From NCBI GenBank assembly GCA_964583165.1, contig CAZOVK010000051.1, forward strand, positions 1 through 16,989: DNA of 16,989 nucleotides. Direction: 5' to 3'. The stretch is from CAZOVK01 sp964583165. Its GTDB lineage: Bacteria > Bacillota > Clostridia > Lachnospirales > WRAX01. Every line of letters starts with the position of its first letter. Position 1 is the stretch's first letter. Shown here one piece after another: positions 1 to 7,398 of the stretch. Below the pieces are notes generated by a model. The model saw only the letters and a program-made list of their open reading frames with translations, had not been told where the DNA came from and did no database searches. The translations under genes were made by a program, and so were the position numbers.

Positions 1-493
1 TTTTGTCAATCATTGCCCAGAAGTCGGCAAAACCGTATGTTGGGTCGTAGTAGTTAATAATCGTCGATAACGCCGTTCCGTGCGTACCTACTACAATGTT
101 TTTGCCACTGTGTTCAGTGATGACACCGTTCAGCGCGGCAATATTTCTGCTCTGGACTTCTGACAGCGATTCGCCCGAATTGAGTTTGTACGAAAAATCC
201 GTCCACTGTTTGAAGGAGAATGCCTTGAAGTCGTCTACCCAAGTATCGTCTACCTTGCGTTCCCTAAAATCATCAATAATACTGACTGTGAACCCGAACT
301 TCTCCGCAAACCCGAAAACCGTGTCAAAGGCGCGTTTGTATGGGCTAGACAGGACAATATCGATGGACTTGTCACTTAAAAAGTCCGTTACAAGCTTTAC
401 ATCACGTTGCCCCTTTTCACTCAAAGGGCGCGTTTTCTCATCTCCCACGCCGTGTTGTGATTGTGCGTGGCGAATAAAATATACGGTTGTCAT
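1..493 (-). CDS. Histidine phosphatase family protein (phosphoglycerate-mutase-like), 3' end cut by window edge
   Basis: The frame is open from an ATG at 493 to the window edge (164 codons seen), so the C-terminus lies outside. The N-terminus carries the family signature RHAQS at residues 8-12, where His9 would be the phosphorylated catalytic histidine. LSSPYKRAFDT follows with Arg54, and GTHG with the second catalytic His138. The family removes phosphate from small metabolites or proteins in the cytosol; the substrate cannot be read from this sequence. The start is set by an AGAGGGGG ribosome site 4-5 bases upstream. A TATAAT box lies about 40 bases upstream. The gene is divergent from the MATE transporter. 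The superfamily call is firm and the substrate is unknown. Confidence 0.9.
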   Translation of the reverse strand, partial: MTTVYFIRHAQSQHGVGDEKTRPLSEKGQRDVKLVTDFLSDKSIDIVLSSPYKRAFDTVFGFAEKFGFTVSIIDDFRERKVDDTWVDDFKAFSFKQWTDFSYKLNSGESLSEVQSRNIAALNGVITEHSGKNIVVGTHGTALSTIINYYDPTYGFADFWAMIDK

Positions 494-531
494 AAATCCC
501 CCTCTTATTTGCTTTCATTGACTAAGATTAG

Positions 532-560
532 ATTATACCATAATACATGATTATTTTAAA
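532..560 (-). promoter_or_regulatory. Sigma-A-like promoter of the histidine phosphatase gene
   Basis: Read on the minus strand, TTTAAA (560-555) and TATAAT (537-532) are separated by 17 bases, 39 bases from the start codon. The -35 box touches the -35 box of the opposite promoter at 561. Confidence 0.6.
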
Positions 561-589
561 TTGCTATAAACGCAGGAATGATGTATAAT
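561..589 (+). promoter_or_regulatory. Sigma-A-like promoter of the MATE transporter gene
   Basis: TTGCTA (561-566), a 17-base spacer and a perfect TATAAT (584-589) point toward the MATE gene. This leaves a leader of about 110 bases in which I see no convincing operator or riboswitch. Confidence 0.65.
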
Positions 590-705
590 AATCGATGTTA
601 TCGCATTCCCGCATTTTAGCTTGAAGACTGACGCTTTTATTCAGATGTTTCACGGCGTGATTCAAGATAAAATCGGCAATGCTCAATTATTGATAGGGGT
701 TTATT

Positions 706-2091
706 ATGCAAAGACGCAAACAAAGTTATGAAATGAACATGATAGAAGGGCCAATCGTAAGCAAAATCCTTCGCTTTGCGGCCCCTCTTATGCTCACCAG
801 TATTTTGCAACTCTTCTACAGCGCAACGAACATTGTTGTCGTCGGGCAGTTCGCAGGCAAAGAGGCACTGGCGGCTGTCGGCTCGACCGGGCCGCTCGTG
901 AATCTGCTCATCAATGTGTTCATTGGGTTATCTGTGGGCGCGAGTGTTGCCGTTTCAAAGGCATATGGCGCTAAGGACGACCGCGCCATTCACGAAACCG
1001 TACATACAGCAATCGCTATTGCACTGGTGGGTGGCGTTGTGCTTGCGGGGTTCGGTTTTTTGCTTGCCAAACCCTTGCTGACGCTGATGGGTACGCCCGA
1101 TGATGTGCTGACGCTGTCCGCACTCTATATACAGATATTCTTCCTTGGGATGCCCGCGAATCTGCTGTTTAACTTTGGCTCGTCTGTACTTAGGGCTGTC
1201 GGTGATACCAAACGACCACTGTATTTTTTGGCTATCTCCGGCGTTGTTAATGTAGCGCTTAACCTTCTGTTCGTCATTGTATTAAACATGAGTGTCGCGG
1301 GTGTAGCCCTCGGTACCATTATATCGCAAGCCATTTCGGCAGTTCTCGTGGCACGCTGTTTGATACATTCTGACGGGCCGTTGCGTTTGTCTTTGAAAAA
1401 GCTAAAGATTCACAAAAGCCGTATCATGCCGATTATCAGCGTAGGGTTACCCGCTGGCATACAAGGCTCGCTGTTTTCAATCTCGAATGTGCTTATTCAG
1501 TCAACCATTAACAGCTTTGGCTCTATCGCAATGGCGGGCAGTGCGGCATCACAGAATGTCGAGGGTTTCGTTTATGCGGCTATGAACGCCATATACCAGA
1601 CAGACATCACATTCGCAAGCCAGAATATGGGGGCACAACAATATAAGCGAGTACGCCAAATACTGATTAGGTGTATATTCGTTGTCAGCGCAATCGGTAT
1701 CACGCTCGGCGGTGTATGTATGATATTCTCGGGCCCACTTATCAGCATTTATAACCGTGACCCCGAGGTTATACGATATGGCATGTTGCGCCTATCATTT
1801 ATCGGGGTTCCGTATTTCTTGTGTGGTATAATGGATGTTATGGTGGGACAGTTACGTGCGCTGGGTTATTCTATTCTACCCATGATTGTGTCGTTGACAG
1901 GCGCTTGTGCGCTTCGTGTGGTCTGGATATACACGATTTTCCCGCTGAACCCCACACTAGAAACGCTGTTCTTATCTTACCCCATATCTTGGGCTCTCAC
2001 AGCTTCTATCCATATTCTTTGTTATCTGGTCGTCGTGCGAAAACTGCCCAAAGAAAACACAGCGCTTCCTCTTGCTGAAAATGTAGCTTAA
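706..2091 (+). CDS. MATE family multidrug/toxin efflux transporter
   Basis: The 461-residue protein has the usual length of the family and about twelve hydrophobic segments in two similar halves. MATE proteins export cationic drugs and other organic compounds across the membrane using a sodium or proton gradient. Family hallmarks are the N-terminal EGPIVSKILRFAAPLM stretch, the first helix with QLFYSATNIVVVGQF and the NFGSSVLRAVGDTKRPL loop after helix 4. The second half repeats the pattern (ISVGLPAGIQ, FASQNMGAQQ). The ATG is preceded by AGGGG at 6 bases. It is a single-gene unit between its own promoter and a terminator at 2105, convergent with spoIIIAH. The substrate cannot be predicted. 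Confidence 0.93.
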   Translation: MQRRKQSYEMNMIEGPIVSKILRFAAPLMLTSILQLFYSATNIVVVGQFAGKEALAAVGSTGPLVNLLINVFIGLSVGASVAVSKAYGAKDDRAIHETVHTAIAIALVGGVVLAGFGFLLAKPLLTLMGTPDDVLTLSALYIQIFFLGMPANLLFNFGSSVLRAVGDTKRPLYFLAISGVVNVALNLLFVIVLNMSVAGVALGTIISQAISAVLVARCLIHSDGPLRLSLKKLKIHKSRIMPIISVGLPAGIQGSLFSISNVLIQSTINSFGSIAMAGSAASQNVEGFVYAAMNAIYQTDITFASQNMGAQQYKRVRQILIRCIFVVSAIGITLGGVCMIFSGPLISIYNRDPEVIRYGMLRLSFIGVPYFLCGIMDVMVGQLRALGYSILPMIVSLTGACALRVVWIYTIFPLNPTLETLFLSYPISWALTASIHILCYLVVVRKLPKENTALPLAENVA

Positions 2092-2104
2092 ACATTCGAC
2101 ATAA

Positions 2105-2135
2105 AAATGGACGGTGACCCCGTCCATTTATTTTT
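2105..2135. terminator. Bidirectional terminator between the MATE gene and spoIIIAH
   Basis: A 10-bp perfect stem AAATGGACGG (2105-2114) / CCGTCCATTT (2120-2129) with a 5-base loop has T-rich sequence on both sides, so it can end both convergent transcripts. Confidence 0.85.
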
Positions 2136-2817
2136 AGTCCTTCTTTAACGGTACTATGCGGATAGCTTCTGCCGGCATACCCGTTTTGCGCTTAACGATG
2201 TCCTCTATCTGGGCGATTTCAGCGTCAGATAGGACGGATTTTGATACTACCACGTCAACGGTGTCGTTGTCGATTCTCACGAAGGCTTCGGCAAAACCCT
2301 TAGCTTCAATCATGGCCTCTGCCATTGTTTCTTTCTCTATACGCTCTTGAATCGTGAGCATCTGGTTGGCGCATTCGGCCTTCTGTTCTGACGCGACGTT
2401 TTCGTTATTGATAAGGCCTAGCAGAACGTCTTTTTGTTTCGAGCGTGACTGCTCACGGTCGAGTTTGGCTTGAACAAAGTAAGACGAGTCAGAAGTTGAG
2501 TTCACGAATACCGCAACGCCTGCATCCGAGAAATCGCTATCGTCCTCTGACGCATAGTCAGCGCTGTAATCGTTCTCGTCGGATATGGCTATCTCCCAGT
2601 TCAGTTTATCTGAATCGGCGCTGTAAATCTCTACTGTTTCACCCGTCGTGCCGTCCAGCACAAGCGCCTTGATTTCGCCGTCCTCTGTGAGTGCGAGTTC
2701 GGGCGCGCCGGTTCTTGCTGTGGGCGCGGATGCGTCCATGTAGTTTAGGTAGCCCGCTACCACAATCATGACTACAAGCGCGGTGATGATAATCTGATTC
2801 CTTTTGATACGAAACAT
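2134..2817 (-). CDS. spoIIIAH: Stage III sporulation protein AH (SpoIIIAH)
   Basis: This is the last gene of the operon (227 aa). It has a short basic N-terminus and one membrane segment at about residues 8-25 (IIITALVVMIVVAGYLNYMD). A low-complexity acidic linker follows, then an alpha/beta C-terminal domain (EAFVRIDNDTVDVVVSKSVL). SpoIIIAH is a mother-cell membrane protein related to the YscJ/FliF ring family. Its outer domain binds forespore SpoIIQ across the intermembrane space, forming the channel needed for late forespore development. The start codon overlaps the spoIIIAG stop (TAATG), indicating translational coupling. The linker is rich in Asp, Glu and Ser (EDDSDFSD), which I see as lineage variation rather than damage. 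Confidence 0.92.
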   Translation of the reverse strand: MFRIKRNQIIITALVVMIVVAGYLNYMDASAPTARTGAPELALTEDGEIKALVLDGTTGETVEIYSADSDKLNWEIAISDENDYSADYASEDDSDFSDAGVAVFVNSTSDSSYFVQAKLDREQSRSKQKDVLLGLINNENVASEQKAECANQMLTIQERIEKETMAEAMIEAKGFAEAFVRIDNDTVDVVVSKSVLSDAEIAQIEDIVKRKTGMPAEAIRIVPLKKD

Positions 2818-3389
2818 TACTTTTCCCCCTTCATTTTTAGTATGCTTACCTTATGTGCTTCTATGCCCAGCGCGGCACATACCGCGCGGGTTATCCCGTC
2901 TTTTACTTGCGCGATTCCGCCGCCTTGCGCGACTACAATCACCCCTTCCACTTTTGCTTCGTATTCCTTAATGACTATGGGCGACTCACTGCCGTCTTTT
3001 TCGCGGATGACGAGCCGCGAGTCATTTGTCTTGACTAACTCAATTTCTCGCACGCCGCCGTTTTGGTCGGTTTCCTTTGTCTTTTGGGTATCTGATGTCG
3101 AGTCTGACGCAAGTACACGTTCACGCGTTGCCGCCAGCGTCACCAGCACTTTAACCTTACCCGCCCCGTCTACCTGTGACAAAATCTCCTCCAGCTTTGC
3201 GCCTATTGCTTCTGTATAGGATTCTTCCGTCTTGTCAACAGTGACAGGCGCTAGGTTTGGCATAACTTCTGCTTCTCGGCTTAAACCTGCGTTTAATAAG
3301 AAACTCACAGCCAATAACGCAACACCCAAACCCCCAAGCAGAACAATCTTCGTGTGCGTCTTTATGTACTCCAGAAACTTCTCCAGCAT
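2817..3389 (-). CDS. spoIIIAG: Stage III sporulation protein AG (SpoIIIAG)
   Basis: A 190-residue protein with a membrane segment at about 14-33 (KIVLLGGLGVALLAVSFLLN). It carries a ring-building-motif type domain (KLEEILSQVDGAGKVKVLVT, then VIVVAQGGG and ITRAVCAALGIEAHKVSILK). In Bacillus subtilis SpoIIIAG forms a large ring in the mother-cell outer forespore membrane as part of the SpoIIIA-SpoIIQ complex. The segment from about residue 92 to 125 (TSDTQKTKETDQNGG and onward) is the polar insert that interrupts the ring-building domain in this family. The start is set by a GGGAGGGG ribosome site 3 bases before the ATG. It follows spoIIIAF after 37 bases, the widest gap in the operon, and overlaps spoIIIAH by one base. 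Confidence 0.92.
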   Translation of the reverse strand: MLEKFLEYIKTHTKIVLLGGLGVALLAVSFLLNAGLSREAEVMPNLAPVTVDKTEESYTEAIGAKLEEILSQVDGAGKVKVLVTLAATRERVLASDSTSDTQKTKETDQNGGVREIELVKTNDSRLVIREKDGSESPIVIKEYEAKVEGVIVVAQGGGIAQVKDGITRAVCAALGIEAHKVSILKMKGEK

Positions 3390-3426
3390 GTGCCCCTCCC
3401 GTTTTATCTCTCGTTATCGTATAGGG

Positions 3427-4029
3427 CTAGTCACCATATACAGTTATATATATATTGTCCTCTGGGACATTTAAGAAGTCCGAAATCTGTTTTTTTATAG
3501 TGTTTGTTTCAGCGTCTGTTTTTTCGGCTCTGCCGCCCCAGTAGATGGGGTTTACTGGTTCAATGCGGATGCCGAAGGTGCCGTTTGGCTTTGAGTCTTT
3601 GTCGTCAAGCCGTATGTATGCCGCGCGGACAATACCGAAGTCGGCGTTATCGTCGGACATCTCTAAACTTATGTTGCCCGCTTTATACTTATCACCAGTG
3701 TCGATAAGTTGAGCGAGTGATTTAGAAAGGCTATCGGCGTATGCCGCTAGTGCCTGTTCGCGCTGTGTGTCTGTTAGCCCGGCGCCCTCTGCCCGCATGA
3801 GTGACAGCCCGAAATCGTCGTTTGTCCGCTCCCAAATGGAGGCAAGCCCGCCGCCGTTGAACAATACGCGTATCGGCGCGATAACGACAAACATGAGCAT
3901 TACACCCAAGACCATGCCCATGTAGGGCTTGAACTTTCCACGCGGCATGATTGCGCCCATAAAAGTCAAAAAGATGAGAAACAGCGCGATATTGCGTATG
4001 TAGTCGGCGAAAACCGTGAGTATATCCAT
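3427..4029 (-). CDS. spoIIIAF: Stage III sporulation protein AF (SpoIIIAF)
   Basis: A 200-residue protein with two N-terminal membrane helices (about 10-29 and 36-57) separated by the short basic turn MPRGKFKPYMG. A soluble domain of about 140 residues ends in DFLNVPEDNIYITVYGD. This layout matches SpoIIIAF, whose soluble domain is a ring-building-like fold in the channel complex. It lies 13 bases after spoIIIAE, within the operon order AA to AH. Sequence conservation is lower than for AE or AA, so position in the operon contributes to the call. Confidence 0.9.
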   Translation of the reverse strand: MDILTVFADYIRNIALFLIFLTFMGAIMPRGKFKPYMGMVLGVMLMFVVIAPIRVLFNGGGLASIWERTNDDFGLSLMRAEGAGLTDTQREQALAAYADSLSKSLAQLIDTGDKYKAGNISLEMSDDNADFGIVRAAYIRLDDKDSKPNGTFGIRIEPVNPIYWGGRAEKTDAETNTIKKQISDFLNVPEDNIYITVYGD

Positions 4030-4042
4030 TGCGCGCCCCCCT

Positions 4043-5170
4043 TTATATTGAAAGCATTATTATAGTCATAATTACAAACATTACAGCCACAAGGAATGTC
4101 GCACCGAGAACAAGAGCCGCGAAGTTGCCACAACCGTCGATAGCCTTGACCAGACGTTCGTCGGCTATCGGTTCAATTAGCCCTGCCGTGAATTTGTATG
4201 CTATAATGAAAGCCGAAATCTTAATAAGCGGAATCGCACACAGCGCAACCACCACAAGCACAATCGCGACAAGTACGCCGCTTTTAAGCAGACCGCTATA
4301 GTAAAACACCGTGTCTACAGCCGCCGAGAGTGAACCACCCACAACAGGCACGAGCTTAACAACCGTTTTAGCGCCCGACACAGCCGCGTTCTTCATTATC
4401 GGCGCAGAGATACCTTGAAGCGTGAGAACGCCCAGAAAGAGCGCGGCGAAACTCTTCAGCCCCCAGCTTATGCCGTTTCTGATGAGGTTTGAGAAGCGCG
4501 TGAGTATGTCGCGTTCAGCTAGGTAGTTAACGATATGTAAAATAAGTGATGCCGTCACGAGTGGGCCCAGAATATCGCGGACTATGCGCGTCATGATGTT
4601 CGCCGACAGGAGTATCAACGGCGTTGTACCCACGAGTGCGCCGACTGAACCACTCATAGCCGCCACAGTGAGCATAACGGGTATGAACGCCTGCATTAGC
4701 GCGTACAAATCGCCAACGAGTTGGCGTGATATACCCAAACAGATTGAGAAACTCGAAAACACCAGCGTTACAATCACGATAAAGTTGACATAGAAACCCA
4801 TTTCTGCCACGTTTTTTTGGCTGAAATTCGCGGCCAGTGTCTTAAAGAATGCGCTCAACACGGCAATTAAAATCAGGTTTCGCATTAGCCCGCCAAGTGC
4901 CGCGAGTTCTGATGTGAGGGTCGAGAGCGCGGCATTTATGAGTGATTTCGGCGATAAATCAAGTTCGCCCGATACGGCTTTGAGCACCAGACCGCGAAAA
5001 TCAGAGTATGCGCCAAGGTTAAATGATTGTAAGGCCGCGTCCAACTCGCCCGTTTCTACATCCCTTAACTGCCCGCGAACGCCGTCAATGACTGTGCCTT
5101 CGGCGTAAACCGTCACACCGCCGAATACCAGAAAGAAGAAAACAAAAAACCCTACCCCGAGCCGCTTCAT
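4043..5170 (-). CDS. spoIIIAE: Stage III sporulation protein AE (SpoIIIAE)
   Basis: The largest membrane component (375 aa). It begins with a signal peptide (residues 1-23: MKRLG, then a long Phe-rich hydrophobic core, with probable cleavage after VYA). A soluble stretch of about 70 residues follows (DLSPKSLINAALSTLTSELA), then roughly seven or eight membrane helices. Conserved motifs include RNGISWGLKSFAALFLGVLT, GAKTVVKLVPVVGGSLSAAV and the C-terminal IDGCGN segment. SpoIIIAE is a polytopic permease-like subunit of the mother-cell export apparatus. It starts 13 bases after spoIIIAD behind GGAAGGTGT. The length fits the family and no damage is seen. Confidence 0.95.
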   Translation of the reverse strand: MKRLGVGFFVFFFLVFGGVTVYAEGTVIDGVRGQLRDVETGELDAALQSFNLGAYSDFRGLVLKAVSGELDLSPKSLINAALSTLTSELAALGGLMRNLILIAVLSAFFKTLAANFSQKNVAEMGFYVNFIVIVTLVFSSFSICLGISRQLVGDLYALMQAFIPVMLTVAAMSGSVGALVGTTPLILLSANIMTRIVRDILGPLVTASLILHIVNYLAERDILTRFSNLIRNGISWGLKSFAALFLGVLTLQGISAPIMKNAAVSGAKTVVKLVPVVGGSLSAAVDTVFYYSGLLKSGVLVAIVLVVVALCAIPLIKISAFIIAYKFTAGLIEPIADERLVKAIDGCGNFAALVLGATFLVAVMFVIMTIIMLSI

Positions 5171-5183
5171 CTGTACACCTTCC

Positions 5184-5567
5184 CTATATTAAATCCACAA
5201 CCTGTGCTATCAGCGCCACAACCACAGGCGCAGAAATGCCCATGATTACGATTTTGCCTGCCAGTTCAATCTTACCCGCGATACTCGTTTCTCCCGCGTC
5301 AACGCATATTTGCGAGCCAAACTCACAAAGGTATGCAATACCCATAATCTTGACGACGATTTCAACAAACGGTATACCTATGTCTACCGTGTCAGAGATT
5401 TTTCCGATTATCTCAAAGACAGCCGCGAAGTTTGGCAGAACCGAAAACAGAATTACAACACTGACGGCAAGACTTATGAGCACGGCAATACCCGGTTCAC
5501 GCTGTTTGACTGTGAGCGCGAGTAACATACCGATTACGCCGATTATTACGACACTGAATATGTTCAC
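5184..5567 (-). CDS. spoIIIAD: Stage III sporulation protein AD (SpoIIIAD)
   Basis: A 127-residue integral membrane protein with about four hydrophobic helices and the family pattern ISDTVDIGIPFVEIVVKIMG followed by LCEFGSQICVDAGETSIAGK. With SpoIIIAC it is thought to form the membrane core of the SpoIIIA apparatus, comparable to small export-gate subunits of type III secretion. It sits 15 bases after spoIIIAC and 13 before spoIIIAE. The ribosome site is GGGGGTGAGC just before the ATG. Confidence 0.94.
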   Translation of the reverse strand: MNIFSVVIIGVIGMLLALTVKQREPGIAVLISLAVSVVILFSVLPNFAAVFEIIGKISDTVDIGIPFVEIVVKIMGIAYLCEFGSQICVDAGETSIAGKIELAGKIVIMGISAPVVVALIAQVVDLI

Positions 5568-5582
5568 AGCTCACCCCCGCCG

Positions 5583-5777
5583 CTAAAGCTTAAACATCGT
5601 CTGCACTGATGTAAACAGTTCGTTGATATACCCCGACACCCAGAACAGAACCAACACAATCCCTGCGAGTGTCGTCATCATTGCTTGTTCATCACGCCCT
5701 GCGGCGTTCAAGACGCGGTTTAACACCGCAACGAGAATGCCCACGGCGGCTATCTGAAATACCACTTGTATAGTCAT
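5583..5777 (-). CDS. spoIIIAC: Stage III sporulation protein AC (SpoIIIAC)
   Basis: A 64-residue, two-helix membrane protein (VFQIAAVGILVAVLNRVLN and MMTTLAGIVLVLFWVSGYI) joined by a short polar loop, NAAGRDEQ. This is the typical length and pattern of SpoIIIAC. It starts 10 bases after spoIIIAB behind AGGAAGAT. It is related in sequence to the N-terminal half of SpoIIIAD, the next gene, consistent with an ancient duplication known in the family. Confidence 0.93.
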   Translation of the reverse strand: MTIQVVFQIAAVGILVAVLNRVLNAAGRDEQAMMTTLAGIVLVLFWVSGYINELFTSVQTMFKL

Positions 5778-5787
5778 AATCTTCCTC

Positions 5788-6312
5788 CTAAAGTAGAATC
5801 ACTACCAGCATAAGACCCGTCAGAACACCCAAACTCCGATACAATTTCTGGTTTTTGAGAATCTGCGGCGCGAGTTCTTTCTGCTTTTCGTCTATGTATT
5901 CAATGAGCGTGTCAAGGCTGATGTTTTGGGCTTCAATGTCTAGGTGTCCCAGTGTGGCGGCCAGACCACGAATAGATTCTCTGTCGTCGTCAGTCAGTTC
6001 AAAGCTTTTCAAGTCAGCGCGAACATGCTTTGTCCATGCGTCGGCAAAACTGAGATTCGCTTCTGTCAACTCATCAGCCACGTTGTTCAAAAAGGCTTCA
6101 AGCGGCTTGACGCGTGCCCCTGCCTCCATAAGCGCATATGGTAACGCCGTATGCCTAAACCGTATGTCTGATTTTAGCAGTTTCGCCGCCGCCTTGAAGT
6201 TCTCCAGCGCGTCAGAACGGCGCCTGTCGCGCCCGCCCCATTGCAAGCCAATCATCGTACAAGCGACAAAGACACAAAACAGCCCGACGAACTTCACCGT
6301 GATTGCTAACAC
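5788..6312 (-). CDS. spoIIIAB: Stage III sporulation protein AB (SpoIIIAB)
   Basis: A 174-residue protein with an N-terminal membrane helix (about 3-23). A helical cytoplasmic domain follows (FKAAAKLLKSDIRFRHTALP, later SIRGLAATLGHLDIEAQ), and then a C-terminal helix (LYRSLGVLTGLMLVVILL). The fold is related to GspF/PilC platform proteins of type II secretion and type IV pili. It probably couples the SpoIIIAA ATPase to the membrane channel. Its first 7 bases overlap the end of spoIIIAA, which suggests coupled translation of the ATPase and platform subunit. Confidence 0.93.
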   Translation of the reverse strand: MLAITVKFVGLFCVFVACTMIGLQWGGRDRRRSDALENFKAAAKLLKSDIRFRHTALPYALMEAGARVKPLEAFLNNVADELTEANLSFADAWTKHVRADLKSFELTDDDRESIRGLAATLGHLDIEAQNISLDTLIEYIDEKQKELAPQILKNQKLYRSLGVLTGLMLVVILL

Positions 6313-7217
6313 GCTATCCCCTCCCCTATCGCCGAAAAGTCTGCGCCGTATATGGACATACGCCTGTTGCCACGGTTCGAGAGCACGACAAAGCGTTCAA
6401 ATATACCCATTTTGAGCAGTTCAGCCAGCGCGGGCTTGCGGCGTATGTCGTCAATGCCGTAGCCGTGGCATGTACAGAACAGGGTTATGCCGCCGTTTAT
6501 AACATCAACAATGGCGTGCACGTCTGATGGCTTGCCGATTTCATCAACAGCAATCACGCGTGGGCTCATGCCACGTAGAAGCATAAACATGCCCTCCGCT
6601 TTGGGGCAAGCGTCCAGCACGTCTGTCCGTATGCCCACGTCGTTCTGCGGAATCCCACGGAAACAGCCCGCAATCTCCGAACGCTCGTCCACTATGCCGA
6701 CAGTGTAACCCGCGTCACTCGTTTGTCTGACCAAATCCCGTAGAAGCGTAGTCTTGCCGCAACCGGGCGGGCTTATTATCATGGTATGAACAGGCGTTCT
6801 TCCTATATATTGTATAAGCCCGTCAGCGCAACCTTTAATTTCACTGGCTATGCGTATATGTAAACTACTGATATTCGATATGGTCTTCACGCTCAAACCG
6901 TCCATAACTGCCCGCCCGCAAATGCCGACACGGTGACCTCCGGGGAGCGTGAGAAATCCGTTTCTGATTTCCTCGCTGAATGCGTATAATGAATAGTTAC
7001 TCATAATCTCCAGTGATTCGGATATATCCTTTGCGCTCACATGGTAGGCTTGTCCTAAGTCCCTTGTCAATCGCCCGCCCCCCGCGAAGTCTTCACGCAA
7101 GCCCTGCCTAACAACAAGCGGCAAACCCACACGCAACCTTAATTCTGTTGCATTAGGGCAATCGGGCAGTTCACCCCTCACCTTCACCGACAGCGCATCC
7201 CTCACGCCTTTTCTCAT
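6306..7217 (-). CDS. spoIIIAA: Stage III sporulation protein AA (SpoIIIAA), secretion-type ATPase
   Basis: The first gene of the operon (303 aa). SpoIIIAA is the cytoplasmic ATPase of the SpoIIIA machine, related to type II/IV secretion ATPases. The Walker A motif is SPPGCGKTT at residues 149-157 and Walker B is VIAVDEIG at 221-228. The conserved VDERSEIAG (176-184) lies between them and TCHG (249-252) after. The N-domain contains the family hallmark FLTLPGGHRVGICGRAV (88-104). The start is supported by AGGAGTGATT upstream of the ATG. A sigma-E-like promoter lies 33-61 bases upstream, as expected for mother-cell expression after engulfment begins. All catalytic motifs are intact. Confidence 0.96.
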   Translation of the reverse strand: MRKGVRDALSVKVRGELPDCPNATELRLRVGLPLVVRQGLREDFAGGGRLTRDLGQAYHVSAKDISESLEIMSNYSLYAFSEEIRNGFLTLPGGHRVGICGRAVMDGLSVKTISNISSLHIRIASEIKGCADGLIQYIGRTPVHTMIISPPGCGKTTLLRDLVRQTSDAGYTVGIVDERSEIAGCFRGIPQNDVGIRTDVLDACPKAEGMFMLLRGMSPRVIAVDEIGKPSDVHAIVDVINGGITLFCTCHGYGIDDIRRKPALAELLKMGIFERFVVLSNRGNRRMSIYGADFSAIGEGIAC

Positions 7218-7249
7218 GTAATCACTCCTAGTTAAGCTTTTGTTTATTC

Positions 7250-7278
7250 ATGTTATGCGTACAAGCCCTTCATAATGC
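7250..7278 (-). promoter_or_regulatory. spoIIIA promoter: Candidate sigma-E promoter of the spoIIIA operon
   Basis: On the minus strand, GCATTAT (7278-7272), a 14-base spacer and CATAACAT (7257-7250) resemble the sigma-E consensus (KMATATT, 14-15 bases, CATACAHT). Each box has about two mismatches. The position, 33 bases before the spoIIIAA start, is right. I call it on resemblance and on known sigma-E control of this operon. Confidence 0.5.
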
Positions 7279-7398
7279 CAAACAAACAAGTCGAAAATTA
7301 TACTAATCTTTTTTAGCCAAGCAGACAGGAATTTGCATGAAATACAGCATGTATATGTTAGAATTTGCGCAAATAATGAAAACAAAGGGGTTGATTAA